Assembly (NCBI GenBank): GCA_964364175.1
Contig: CAYILR010000004.1
Coordinates: 62,001 to 126,000, forward strand
Length of the DNA stretch: 64,000 nt
Direction: 5' to 3'
Origin: CAYILR01 sp964364175
GTDB taxonomy: Bacteria; Bdellovibrionota; UBA1018
The notes beneath the pieces are model-generated. The model searched no databases. It had not been told where the DNA came from and saw nothing but the letters and a program-made list of their open reading frames with translations. Shown here one piece after another: positions 42,474 to 50,903 of the stretch; positions within the stretch are counted from its first letter, which is position 1; the number at the start of each line of letters is the position of its first letter. The translations under genes were made by a program, and so were the position numbers.

Positions 42474-43486
42474 TTGAAGTCAAAAACGTCCGCAGGGTTT
42501 TTCGAAGTGTAAAAAAAGAAGAAGGGCTCACAGGGGTTTTCAAGCTCCTCACGAAACCTCAGGTCGTCGAGCACGAGGCTCTCAAGGGAGTTTCATTTTC
42601 TATTGAACCGGGCGCATTCATTGGACTGATCGGAGCCAACGGGGCTGGCAAAACCACGATTCTGAAAATCTTGTCGGGGTTGATTCCTCCCACTTCTGGC
42701 GAGGCCTCTGTAATGGGATTTGATCCCTTTAAGCGTCACTATGATTTTCGGCGCCAGATTGCTTTGGTGATGGGGCAGAAGGCTCAGCTTTGGTGGGATC
42801 TTCCAGCGACGGATGCATTTGATTTGTTGCAGGCGATTTATGAAATTCCCAAGAAAACTTACAAGGAACGCATCGAGCTGCTGACCACCATGCTAGATGT
42901 GAAAACCCTTCTTGGAACCCAGATCCGTCGTCTGTCGTTGGGCGAGCGAATGAAGATGGAGCTAATTGGAGCCTTGCTCCATTGGCCGAAAATAATTTTC
43001 CTGGATGAGCCAACCATCGGTCTGGATGTTTTCGCTGCCCAGAAACTGAGAAAATTTTTACGAGAGTTCAATCAGCGAGAAAAGGCCACAATCATTCTGA
43101 CCAGTCACAACATGGACGACATTGAAAGCTTGTGTAGTCGTATTTTGATTCTACGAACAGGTGAGCTGATTTTTGATGGTGCTCCTCAAAAACTGATCTC
43201 GAGCGAAAACTGCAGAGTACGCATGCGATTCAAAGAGCAGCCTTCCTTGTCCGAACTGAGTCAGGTCAGCCTAGTTCCCGAATCAAAAATCGAGATCAAG
43301 GATAGTGACGAAGAAGAGCGACATTTGTTTTTTGAAATCAAACCCAGCGAGATGATTCCGCTCCTCCAACGGATAATGGCGAAATTCTCGTTGCTCGATA
43401 TGAGTGTCGAAGAGCAAAGCCTCGAGAGCGTGATCGAACGATTGTACGCGGCTGGCAGTGCCGGGAAACTTCCGCATACCTCATGA
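42470..43486 (+). CDS. ABC transporter ATP-binding protein (ABC-2 type exporter)
   Basis: 338 residues. Walker A GANGAGKTT, Q-loop MGQKAQLWWD, signature LSLGERMKMEL, Walker B IIFLDEPTIGLD and the H-loop LTSHNMDD are all present, followed by a ~90-residue regulatory C-domain. It resembles the ATPases that pair with two DUF990-type permeases. Start overlaps the lipoprotein stop, and its stop overlaps the next start (ATGA). Confidence 0.93.
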   Translation: MIEVKNVRRVFRSVKKEEGLTGVFKLLTKPQVVEHEALKGVSFSIEPGAFIGLIGANGAGKTTILKILSGLIPPTSGEASVMGFDPFKRHYDFRRQIALVMGQKAQLWWDLPATDAFDLLQAIYEIPKKTYKERIELLTTMLDVKTLLGTQIRRLSLGERMKMELIGALLHWPKIIFLDEPTIGLDVFAAQKLRKFLREFNQREKATIILTSHNMDDIESLCSRILILRTGELIFDGAPQKLISSENCRVRMRFKEQPSLSELSQVSLVPESKIEIKDSDEEERHLFFEIKPSEMIPLLQRIMAKFSLLDMSVEEQSLESVIERLYAAGSAGKLPHTS

Positions 43487-44289
43487 GCCACGCGATGGTG
43501 AACCGATTTCTGGGTTGGAGACTCGCGGCCCTGATCAACGGGTTCCAAGACGCAACTGCTTATCGAATTGAATTTCTTTTTGAGGTTCTCGGACAAGCGG
43601 CGGTTCCGGTCGCTATTCAATGGGTGCTTTGGTTTTCGCTGACATCCGGTGGAGGCAATTTTGGAGGAATGACTTACGTTGAGCTCTTGCAATACACATT
43701 CACGAGCATGCTCTTCTCGCAGATTCGCGGTGGCGATCACGATTTCGAATTAGCAGAGATGATTCGCTCGGGCAGTTTGAGTAATTACTTATTGAAGCCG
43801 GTGAGCGTGGTTGAGTTTGTCTACCTTCGAGGAATCGCGGCCAAGATTCTCATTGCAGGCACTTGCTTATTGGCCGGAGCGTTGGCCAGTCATTGGCTGG
43901 GAGTCAGCCCATTCAGATTACTGGGAGGAATGTTTTTAGCCATGATCGGGAACATCATCCACTACCAAATCAGCGCAGCACTCGCGAGCATCTCGTTTTA
44001 TTGGGAAGAGGCTTATGCTGTTTTATGGATCAAGAACATGGTGGTTTCGATTTTATCGGGAGAGCTGATTCCACTGAGTTTGGTTCCGGAGAGCTGGTCT
44101 TGGGTTTGGAAGTCTCTGCCTTTCTATTTATATGTATACGGGCCGACTGAGTTCGCTTTGGGAAAATGGTCAACACAAGAATATTTTCATCAGCTACTCA
44201 TCAGCTGCGCTTGGCTCATCGTTGGATGGATCTTGATCAGGACCAGCTGGAAGATTGGCATCTATCGCTACCAGAGCCTAGGGGGCTGA
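43483..44289 (+). CDS. ABC-2 type permease 1
   Basis: 268 residues with six hydrophobic spans. IRGGDHDFELAEMIRSGSLSNYLLKPVS contains the G-x-L-x-x-x-L-x-K-P element typical of this permease family. It is coupled to the ATPase gene by a 4-base overlap and followed after 4 bases by the second permease, so the transporter is a heterodimer. Confidence 0.85.
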   Translation: MSHAMVNRFLGWRLAALINGFQDATAYRIEFLFEVLGQAAVPVAIQWVLWFSLTSGGGNFGGMTYVELLQYTFTSMLFSQIRGGDHDFELAEMIRSGSLSNYLLKPVSVVEFVYLRGIAAKILIAGTCLLAGALASHWLGVSPFRLLGGMFLAMIGNIIHYQISAALASISFYWEEAYAVLWIKNMVVSILSGELIPLSLVPESWSWVWKSLPFYLYVYGPTEFALGKWSTQEYFHQLLISCAWLIVGWILIRTSWKIGIYRYQSLGG

Positions 44290-44293
44290 CTTC

Positions 44294-45088
44294 ATGCACT
44301 CGATCTACAAATACCTCCACGTGTTTGCAGTCCAATTCAAAAACAACTTTGTCCGTGAAGTCGTCTACCGAAATAACTTCCTAGTCATGACAATCAGTGA
44401 CCTCATCTGGATCGCTGTCGAATTTTTTCTTTTCTCCGTCATCTACGCAAACACCCCTACTCTTGCAGGATGGACACAGGAACAATCGTTTTTCTTTTTG
44501 GGAATCTTCTTTGCTTCGGACGCACTCTTCACAGTTTTTTTTCAAAGAAATTTTTGGACCTTCTCGGATCTGGTCAACAAGGGCGAGCTGGACATTATTC
44601 TCACCAAGCCGATCCATCCTTTGTTTCTTGCGCTGACTCGATTCATTCAGACCGGAGCTTTTCTGAACGTGTTTTTCGGAATCGCCATCGTGATCCATTA
44701 TTCGGGGCCCGCAGGATTTGAGGGCGGATGGCGCTGGGCTCTGCTTCCGCTTTGGTTGTTGGCAGGACTAACAATCAACGCACTGGTGAGATTTTTATTT
44801 TCAGTCGTCACATTCTGGACTGATCGCGGATGGGCAGTAGCGCGACTCTATTTCCAGATGTACCAATTCGCCACCAAGCCCGACACGATCTACCCAAAGT
44901 TCATCCGCTACTCAATCCTCACCTTCATCCCCTTCGCCTTCATCGGAAGTGTCCCCGCCCGAGCACTGATCCACGGACTCCCCTGGCGCGAAGCGGTCGC
45001 GCTGGCGACCGCACTGACCGGCTTCTTCCTACTCGATCAATTCCTGTGGCGTCGCGGTCTCAAACGATATCAAAGCGCAAGCAGCTGA
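44294..45088 (+). CDS. ABC-2 type permease 2
   Basis: 264 residues, six spans, with FSDLVNKGELDIILTKPIHPL as the counterpart of the permease 1 element. It should pair with permease 1. Near its 3' end the coding sequence includes one GGTCGC-N4-GCGACC site (44995-45010) of the candidate partition array. Confidence 0.85.
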   Translation: MHSIYKYLHVFAVQFKNNFVREVVYRNNFLVMTISDLIWIAVEFFLFSVIYANTPTLAGWTQEQSFFFLGIFFASDALFTVFFQRNFWTFSDLVNKGELDIILTKPIHPLFLALTRFIQTGAFLNVFFGIAIVIHYSGPAGFEGGWRWALLPLWLLAGLTINALVRFLFSVVTFWTDRGWAVARLYFQMYQFATKPDTIYPKFIRYSILTFIPFAFIGSVPARALIHGLPWREAVALATALTGFFLLDQFLWRRGLKRYQSASS

Positions 45089-45106
45089 CTTTCAGATCAT
45101 TCAAAG

Positions 45107-45212
45107 ACGGTGGAATAAAAACTTTGGAGAATGTGCCTGCGGGCATCCGTGCCCTTTCGCTTTTCCCCTCCGGGCGCGAAAACGCACATTCTCCAAATTT
45201 TTATTCCACCGT
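45107..45212. repeat. Large inverted repeat after the ABC operon (element B)
   Basis: Arms 45107-45136 and 45184-45212 are reverse complements with a single bulged C. The 47-base loop begins CTGCGGGCATCC and contains its own hairpin TTTCGC/GCGAAA with CCTCCGGG in the loop. Loop order and several words match element A (CTGCGCGCGTCC, CCTCCGG), while the arms do not. It could terminate the exporter operon. It is part of the 565-base non-coding stretch 45089-45653. Confidence 0.8.
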
Positions 45213-45341
45213 TTCCATTTTCAAAATAGCCGCGCGTAGAATTTCGGTCGCCATGGCGACCACAGGAAATCTATTTCCGCTGAACGAGGCAGCTCTTCGA
45301 TCGTTCGGATCACTGGTCGCCGCGGCGACCAGACCTTCTGT

Positions 45342-45489
45342 GATTTTTACGAATGGCGTACCGAAGTAAGTCCGCTCTCGGGGATTCTCCGCGCCATGGA
45401 TGGCGCGAGCCCGAAGGGCGCGGACAACGACACGATGTCGGCTCCCCGAGGGCGGAGCTTACGTAGGTAAAAGCCATCCGTAAAAATTC
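45342..45489. repeat. Imperfect large inverted repeat upstream of parA-like gene (element C)
   Basis: The left arm begins GATTTTTACGAATGGC (45342) and ends CTCTCGGGG; the right arm begins CCCCGAGGGCGGAG and ends CCGTAAAAATTC (45489). They pair over about 45 positions with mismatches. The centre contains CGCGCCATGGATGGCGCG and GCCCGAAGGGC. On the minus strand its centre reads GTCCGCGCCCTT, similar to ATCCGTGCCCTT in element B. Confidence 0.65.
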
Positions 45490-45653
45490 AAGCAACCCCG
45501 GTCGCCACGGCGACCGGACTTAGCAATGGGTGTTTTCAAAAAAATAATATATTCGCTTGCGATAAAAATCTGTCGTCATACAATCGACCTACATTAGAAG
45601 TTTGACCAGTGGATTACATGGGATGTGATTCAGCAACGACAAGGAGGCCGACA

Positions 45654-46736
45654 ATGGCAGCATTCAAAGAAATGTGCTTTACTCCAGCGGAATTTGCAAC
45701 GCTGGCAAAGATCGATCGCAACGCGATTTCTCTACTCGAACAACAAGGTTTGTTGAAAACCTTCAAAAAGAAAGTAGGCAACGTCGATCGCAAAATGATT
45801 GCGCTCGAGGAAATGCAAAACTACTTCAAGGCCATCCGCGCCGGTCGCCAGGGCGACCCGCAGGAGGTTTTGAATCCAGATGTAGGAATTGGGGCTACAG
45901 CAGCAGGTCCTGCAATGCCAGTCGCAGCCAACACGGACATCAGTGCGGTCGCCATGGCGACCGGCTTTGTACCGGCGCTTCCGAAAAACAAAATCCAGAT
46001 GTTCTATAACGTCAAAGGTGGAACAGGAAAGTCAACTTTAACAGCGCAGTACGTCATGAGAGCGGCCATGATGGGGTTGAATGTTTTGGCAATCGATCTG
46101 GATGGACAGGGGCACCTGACAGTGAATCTCGACATTCTCGACGCGCACGAACGTCCTACTATATATGACGTGTTGATTAATGATCTGCCGATCGCCGAGG
46201 CCGTCATGAATGTGGCGCCAGGATTGGATTTGATTCCGGCGAACTTAGGTCTCTGTAATATAGAGATCCCGCTCAACCAAAAAAGTCGACGCGAGTATCG
46301 CTTGTCCGAAGCGATTGCGAAGATCGCTGATCGATACGATTTAATCGTAGCCGACACCAACCCGGCAGCGTCCATTCTGAACGGTTCGATGCTGGTCGCA
46401 TCCCACCTCGTCAACGTCGTGTGTGCAACCAATCCTCTGTCGTTTCATGGAATGTCACTGGTCATGTCAACGATCGAACACATGGAACGTGAGTTCCAGC
46501 GCCAGATGGACATCCGGATCATCCCCAACCTCTATGACAATCGCGAAGTCATCAGTCAGGAAGTTTTGGGTGAGCTTCGGGAGAACTTCCCTGAGCACTG
46601 CACCAAGGCCGTCATCAATCGAAGCTCGGATCTCAACGAAGCTACGAAACGGCGAACGACAGTGTGGGATGTCAGCTCAAAAGGTGCTGCTGCTCTCGAC
46701 ATGAGCATGATGACCGAAGAACTGCTCCAAGCTTAA
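45654..46736 (+). CDS. ParA-like ATPase with N-terminal HTH
   Basis: 360 residues from the ATG at 45654, chosen because AAGGAGG is 6 bases upstream. Residues ~8-65 form a MerR-like helix-turn-helix (FTPAEFATLAKIDRNAISLLEQQGLL). An Ala/Pro linker (~75-115) leads to the deviant Walker A KGGTGKST, Walker A' LAIDLDGQGHLT and Walker B LIVADTNP. HTH-fused ParA proteins are known from plasmid partition systems where they also repress the operon. Two of the palindromic sites are inside the gene. Whether it segregates a chromosome, a plasmid-derived region or other cargo is not visible. Confidence 0.88.
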   Translation: MAAFKEMCFTPAEFATLAKIDRNAISLLEQQGLLKTFKKKVGNVDRKMIALEEMQNYFKAIRAGRQGDPQEVLNPDVGIGATAAGPAMPVAANTDISAVAMATGFVPALPKNKIQMFYNVKGGTGKSTLTAQYVMRAAMMGLNVLAIDLDGQGHLTVNLDILDAHERPTIYDVLINDLPIAEAVMNVAPGLDLIPANLGLCNIEIPLNQKSRREYRLSEAIAKIADRYDLIVADTNPAASILNGSMLVASHLVNVVCATNPLSFHGMSLVMSTIEHMEREFQRQMDIRIIPNLYDNREVISQEVLGELRENFPEHCTKAVINRSSDLNEATKRRTTVWDVSSKGAAALDMSMMTEELLQA

Positions 46737-46772
46737 ATAAATAATTAATAAATAAAACAAAACGGAGAAAAT

Positions 46773-47723
46773 ATGGATACCACCAATCAAAATCAGCCTC
46801 TGACCCCCACCCCTAACGTTGAAACAGCAGCTGCGACTACTGACACGTCCAAAATAAAAACCCGCACAGGAAGCGGTTACCTCAAGCAGCTCTATTCCTC
46901 GGCCCGAACAACGGCCGGAAGCACTCACTCGAACCTCACAAACAACCTCACCACCTTTTTGGTGAATTTTGTTCCCACAGATCGAGTGGACGCATCTGAG
47001 TTACAAGTCAGATCCCACTTTGACGATGCAGAAATCGAAGCACTGTCTCACTCCATCAAAGAACACGGCGTTCTTCAGCCGATTCTTGTCGTGCAAGATG
47101 GTGATCGCTACAAAGTCATTGCCGGTGAACGTCGACTGCGCGCCACCAAACTCGCAGGGATCGACCGCATTCCAGCTCGCGTACTCTCGACCAACGACAA
47201 AGCCACGCACGAGATCGCGCTTCGCGAGAACTTAGATCGCGTAGACCTCCATCCTCTTGAAGAGGGCGAAGGCTATGTTTCTTTGTTAGAGGCCGGAGCC
47301 TATAGCTCACACGACGCAATCGCGAAGGCATTCGGAAAGCCCAAATCCCGAATCACCGAATGCGTTGGATTTACTCGATTACCACTCAACACCAAAGCAT
47401 TGCTGCTCAAGCACGGAACGAAAAACCGTGCTCTTCTTCGAGAACTTGCTAATGTCCCCGAAGAAAATCACACACGCTTGATCGAAGAAGCCGCACAAAA
47501 AGAAGAAGTCCTGATGATGACTCCGGACGAAGCAGCAAAAGCGGCGAAGGAACCAAAACCAAAAAAAGAAGCTGTGGAATTCAAATACGTCATGGATACC
47601 AGAGGGCTGACTGTCCCCTCCTTCAAATGGAAATCCGGAGACAGCAAAGACAAACTCAAAGCGTATTCGGACATTTTGATGAATCTAGTTGCTGAGATTG
47701 AAACAAAACTCAGTGAAATTTAA
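46773..47723 (+). CDS. ParB-like partition protein
   Basis: 316 residues. After a Thr/Asn-rich N-terminus comes the ParB/Srx fold: LQVRSHFDDAEIEALSHSIKEHGVLQPILV, YKVIAGERRLRATKLAG (the GERRxRA box) and IALRENLDRVDLHPLEEGEGY, then an HTH (HDAIAKAFGKPKSRITECV). A dimerisation-like C-terminus (~240-316) is present. ParB proteins with GERRxRA bind CTP and clamp on DNA at parS. Located 36 bases after the parA-like gene. Confidence 0.88.
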   Translation: MDTTNQNQPLTPTPNVETAAATTDTSKIKTRTGSGYLKQLYSSARTTAGSTHSNLTNNLTTFLVNFVPTDRVDASELQVRSHFDDAEIEALSHSIKEHGVLQPILVVQDGDRYKVIAGERRLRATKLAGIDRIPARVLSTNDKATHEIALRENLDRVDLHPLEEGEGYVSLLEAGAYSSHDAIAKAFGKPKSRITECVGFTRLPLNTKALLLKHGTKNRALLRELANVPEENHTRLIEEAAQKEEVLMMTPDEAAKAAKEPKPKKEAVEFKYVMDTRGLTVPSFKWKSGDSKDKLKAYSDILMNLVAEIETKLSEI

Positions 47724-47735
47724 GTTAGTAAAATG

Positions 47736-47771
47736 ATTAGGAGAGCTTCTACGCCGAAGCTCTCCTAATCC
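47736..47771. terminator. Bidirectional hairpin after parB-like gene
   Basis: GATTAGGAGAGCTTC (47736-47750) and GAAGCTCTCCTAATC (47757-47771) form a perfect 15-base stem with loop TACGCC, between convergent genes. The right arm overlaps the last codons of the minus-strand small gene. Confidence 0.85.
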
Positions 47772-47947
47772 AGATTCCAAATATGTACTTTTTTGGATCC
47801 CTTAGGTTTTAACTTTGCCGACATTTTTTGCATTTCAATGACACGACGAATTTTCTCTTTGTAGGGAAGCTTGATTAGGTCTTGGCTCATACTAATTTTT
47901 GAACGTTCAATTTGAGCAATATATTTTTTTTGTTCTGATTTTTTCAT
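47765..47947 (-). CDS. Small basic protein paired with a nucleotidyltransferase
   Basis: 60 residues, strongly basic and helical (KYIAQIERSKISMSQDLIKLPYKEKIRRVIEMQKM). It overlaps the upstream nucleotidyltransferase-like gene by 4 bases. No family is recognised. It could be the partner in a toxin-antitoxin-like pair. Confidence 0.5.
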   Translation of the reverse strand: MKKSEQKKYIAQIERSKISMSQDLIKLPYKEKIRRVIEMQKMSAKLKPKGSKKVHIWNLD

Positions 47948-48456
47948 AATCCCAATTCCATTTTAGTTTTTTTCCATTTTTCCAAGAGTTGATTTCTTTT
48001 CAAAATCGCATTCAATGCGCTCTTATTAAAATCAATTCTTCTACTTATCAAATATTCCAGTCGTGCCTTATCTTTAATACGGCCGGTTTGAACCATAATT
48101 GCCATGAGATATTCCAACGAAAGAATTTTTGTTTTTACATTACCATACTTCACATCCACAGCCTCACCTACTGCTTCGGTTAATAGATCGTTGTATGGAA
48201 CCAAAAACTGGACAGGAATTTTGTTAATCAAAATATGCTCTTTATGTGCTTCGAACCCCTTTTTCTGAAAAAACTCATAAAGTGGTGAGAGATTGATCAA
48301 ATCAGCAATTTGGCTCTGAATAAGAACAAAAACATCAATGTCCTGTGTTTGAACGGGTTCACAATAATAAATCAGAGCTGTCGCACCACCGATGGCGTAG
48401 TTTTTAATAATTCCACGTTCAATTAACTGATTGAGAAGTTTAACGAGGGTATCCAT
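47944..48456 (-). CDS. Nucleotidyltransferase-fold protein (AbiEii/MNT-like)
   Basis: 170 residues. IGGATALIYYCEPVQTQDIDVFV has the GGxxL...TxDxD pattern of AbiEii and minimal nucleotidyltransferases, with two catalytic Asp. Such proteins add nucleotides to tRNA 3' ends or to proteins in toxin-antitoxin systems, or are antitoxins with this fold. It is coupled to the 60-residue gene by a 4-base overlap. Confidence 0.7.
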   Translation of the reverse strand: MDTLVKLLNQLIERGIIKNYAIGGATALIYYCEPVQTQDIDVFVLIQSQIADLINLSPLYEFFQKKGFEAHKEHILINKIPVQFLVPYNDLLTEAVGEAVDVKYGNVKTKILSLEYLMAIMVQTGRIKDKARLEYLISRRIDFNKSALNAILKRNQLLEKWKKTKMELGL

Positions 48457-48479
48457 CTAACCTAGATCCTCTCAGACTC

Positions 48480-49409
48480 TCAAGCCCCGTCCAAGCCCCA
48501 AAACCAAGCTCGCAGCTGCTCAAAGTCAGGCACCTTCGAGCGATTCAAAACCTTAAACAAACAAAGCTTTTCCTTTGTAATCTCCTGTCCAGTTACAGCA
48601 AGCCCGTATTCCTGCAGCAAACTTCGTGGACCAATAATTGATAATCCAGGAATTTTTTCTCTGATTTTCATCAGCAAAAACTTCAAACTCTCTGGATCTC
48701 CACCCCACTCATGCACAATTTTGGGTAAATCGATTCCTCGCCCTATCGCTGTATAGGCAACGATCTCTTTGTTTTTCTTGAGTGAGCACCAAAGTACATT
48801 TTTGTGTGACTCCATCCAACTGACATCCGAATCCCCGAGCTTGATCCCCAAAGATCGATTCGTCATGCAATCAAATATCGCAGGATTCCAACCGATCTCA
48901 ATAGTTCCCATTACTTCTGTTGTGGGAGCAGTGACTTGTTCCAACTGCATACGGCATTGCTCCCCACCCAGATCAAATCCATATCTGGAGTAGAACTTGG
49001 TCTCAGAACCCCAGAGAATTGCAACATCGGCTTTGCTCTTGGTTTCAACCCACTTGATAGCTGTCTCAAAACATTGAGATGCATAGCCTTGATCCTGATG
49101 CCCAGGCAAAGACGCCACAGCGCCAATTAAAACTACACGAATCTTTTTTTGTTCACATTGGACATAAGCAACACGAGCAGAGACGGTCGAAAGCAAAGTG
49201 CTCTGATTATCCCTGAGATTCCAGCGATGAATCTCTGCGCCGTTTTTTGGATCCCAAACAGGAAAGTCGTCTACAAAAGAATAGCCTGCAGGAATCAAAA
49301 AAGCTGCGTCAATCAGCTTGGACCATTCTTCAAAACCAAATGCAGCATCTTCTTTTCTGACTTTGACCGAAACCCTAGCAGTGCTATTTTGTTCGCGGGC
49401 TAACCTCAT
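48480..49409 (-). CDS. GNAT-family N-acetyltransferase
   Basis: 309 residues. IGAVASLPGHQDQGYASQCFETAIKW contains the Q/RxxGxG/A acetyl-CoA motif (QDQGYA), followed by LWGSETKFYSRYGFD, the usual strand before the C-terminal part. The second half (~180-309) may be a second, degenerate GNAT unit. Substrate unknown. Confidence 0.8.
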   Translation of the reverse strand: MRLAREQNSTARVSVKVRKEDAAFGFEEWSKLIDAAFLIPAGYSFVDDFPVWDPKNGAEIHRWNLRDNQSTLLSTVSARVAYVQCEQKKIRVVLIGAVASLPGHQDQGYASQCFETAIKWVETKSKADVAILWGSETKFYSRYGFDLGGEQCRMQLEQVTAPTTEVMGTIEIGWNPAIFDCMTNRSLGIKLGDSDVSWMESHKNVLWCSLKKNKEIVAYTAIGRGIDLPKIVHEWGGDPESLKFLLMKIREKIPGLSIIGPRSLLQEYGLAVTGQEITKEKLCLFKVLNRSKVPDFEQLRAWFWGLDGA

Positions 49410-49540
49410 TGCAATATTATTTTAACTCGGACTTTTCTCCTAAAACAGGCTGAATATTTTGCCGATAGGTAAAAAGAAGTAGGCATAGTCTTCTCGCATT
49501 ACGAACTATAGATGCCTCTTACCAAAGAAAGGGAACCCAA

Positions 49541-49843
49541 GTGTCTAAAAAAAGAGGAAAATTCGATCTCACTTCTTTAGTACATCAGGAATATTTAAAA
49601 GACGGACAAATGCTGTATTTCGTCAGTGACCCAAAAAAAACCTGTAAAATCACCAAACAACCTAATGGAGAATACAAAGTCACTGTTGGTCCAAAATCCA
49701 CAATGACCATTCACGCATTTGCTCAACAGTGTCTAGGAACCGAGCCACCCGACCACGCAACCAAGTGGCTCCGCACTGAATCCGGAAAAACACTGTACGA
49801 TATTTGGCACGCGGAGGACGATGGTTACGCTCAGGCCGCATAA
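49541..49843 (+). CDS. RAMA/DUF4357-like small protein
   Basis: 100 residues. GKFDLTSLVHQEYLKDGQMLYFVSDPKK, YKVTVGPKSTMTIHAFAQQCLG and GKTLYDIW resemble the RAMA (restriction adenine methylase-associated) module, L...G.L...G..........G.T...L..IW. It stands alone here with no methylase. It has a strong terminator. Confidence 0.55.
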   Translation: MSKKRGKFDLTSLVHQEYLKDGQMLYFVSDPKKTCKITKQPNGEYKVTVGPKSTMTIHAFAQQCLGTEPPDHATKWLRTESGKTLYDIWHAEDDGYAQAA

Positions 49844-49871
49844 ATAGGTTTTTACCACAACCACACATCAC

Positions 49872-49914
49872 AAAAGGTACTCCGCTAAAAAAGTGGGGTA
49901 CCTTTTATTTTTTT
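49872..49914 (+). terminator. Intrinsic terminator
   Basis: AAAAGGTACTCC and GGGGTACCTTTT pair (49872-49883 with 49895-49906), loop GCTAAAAAAGT, then ATTTTTTTT. It ends the 49541-49843 transcript before the flagellin promoter. Confidence 0.9.
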
Positions 49915-49917
49915 TGT

Positions 49918-49943
49918 TAAGTCTTTTCGGACACAGCCGATGA
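49918..49943 (+). promoter_or_regulatory. Sigma-28 (FliA)-type promoter of the first flagellin
   Basis: TAAGTCTT at 49918-49925 and GCCGATGA at 49936-49943 resemble TAAAGTTT-N11-GCCGATAA, with 10 bases between them. The -10 matches in seven of eight positions. It lies 108 bases upstream of the flagellin start. The leader contains a hairpin CTGGCC/GGCCAG (49971-49987). Confidence 0.7.
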
Positions 49944-50051
49944 GTGTCTTGGAAGCAGGAATATGATCCTGGCCAAGATGGCCAGAAGACTCCTGCGACC
50001 TCAGGCTTCAAGGATGAAGCTGAAATGTACCTTCATGGAGGAAGGTGAGTC

Positions 50052-50903
50052 ATGGGCTTACGGATCAACACTAACGTTCCGTCTCTGGTTGCACAAAGAA
50101 ACTTGCGCAACACCCGTGGATCCCTCGATAAATCCCTCGAAAGATTAAGTTCCGGTTCACGCATCAATCACGCAGGCGACGACGCTGCGGGCTTGGCGAT
50201 TTCCGAAAGCATGCGCGCACAACTGCGTGGTCTCGGCCAAGCCGAGCGCAACGCACAGGATGGTGTGTCTCTCGTCCAAGTGGCCGAGGGTGCAATGTCC
50301 GAAGTCGCCAACATGCTCATTCGATTGCGCGAACTTGCCATCCAAGCCTCTTCTGACACCGTTGGAGAAACCGAACGTCGATACCTCGATGTTGAATTCC
50401 AACAGATGCTCCAAGAGATCGATCGGATCGCGCAAAGCACCGAATACAACGGTTGCACTCTGCTCAACGGAAGTGCTCCTGACTTCGAAGTCCAAATCGG
50501 AATCAGGAATAATCCGAGCATCGATCGCATCAAACTTTTCACTCCGAGCAACGCTGACATCAACGTCGTCGCTTTGGGAGTCAATCTTGCAAACGTCGCA
50601 GATAAATCCAGCGCACAAAATTCTCTTTCGCTCATCGACACCGCGATTCAGTCAGTCACTTCAATTCGCGCTGAATTCGGAGCAATGCAAAATCGTCTTC
50701 AATCGGTCATCAACAACCTGATGATCAGTCGTGAAAACCTGGCCGCTGCCAATAGCCGCATCCGAGATACAGACATGGCAGAAGAAACCGCCGAACTCAC
50801 GAAGAGCCAGATTCTCATGCAATCTGGTGTGGCAGTCCTCGGACAAGCCAACCAGATCACTAAGAGCGCCCTTCAACTATTGGGCGGGGGAGGAAGTGGA
50901 TGA
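50052..50903 (+). CDS. fliC: Flagellin (short, D0-D1 only), copy 1
   Basis: 283 residues. N-terminal MGLRINTNVPSLVAQRNLRNT and LERLSSGSRINHAGDDAAGLAIS, and C-terminal NSRIRDTDMAEETAELTKSQILMQSGVAVLGQAN, are the conserved D0/D1 halves. The variable D2/D3 region is almost absent, as in Bdellovibrio-like and spirochaete flagellins. Forms the filament. A GGAGG near the start sits in a small hairpin ACCTTC/GAAGGT. It ends in an unusual GGGGSG tail after the usual final LLG. Confidence 0.95.
   Translation: MGLRINTNVPSLVAQRNLRNTRGSLDKSLERLSSGSRINHAGDDAAGLAISESMRAQLRGLGQAERNAQDGVSLVQVAEGAMSEVANMLIRLRELAIQASSDTVGETERRYLDVEFQQMLQEIDRIAQSTEYNGCTLLNGSAPDFEVQIGIRNNPSIDRIKLFTPSNADINVVALGVNLANVADKSSAQNSLSLIDTAIQSVTSIRAEFGAMQNRLQSVINNLMISRENLAAANSRIRDTDMAEETAELTKSQILMQSGVAVLGQANQITKSALQLLGGGGSG

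Larger units (their letters stand above)
44995..45962. other. Array of six GGTCGC-N4-GCGACC palindromes (candidate parS-like sites)
   Basis: Sites at 44995-45010, 45246-45261, 45315-45330, 45500-45515, 45843-45858 and 45947-45962, with central tetramers GCTG, CATG, CGCG, CACG, CAGG and CATG. Four lie upstream of the parA-like start (one of these in the permease gene), and two inside the parA-like frame. Twelve fixed bases occur by chance once in about 16.8 million positions, so six in 968 bases are not random. They differ from the classic ParB site TGTTTCACGTGAAACA. Confidence 0.85.

Noticed and set aside
49963..50148. 61-residue frame overlapping the first flagellin start
   Set aside because: It runs out of frame through the conserved flagellin start and has no ribosome site; it is leader sequence.
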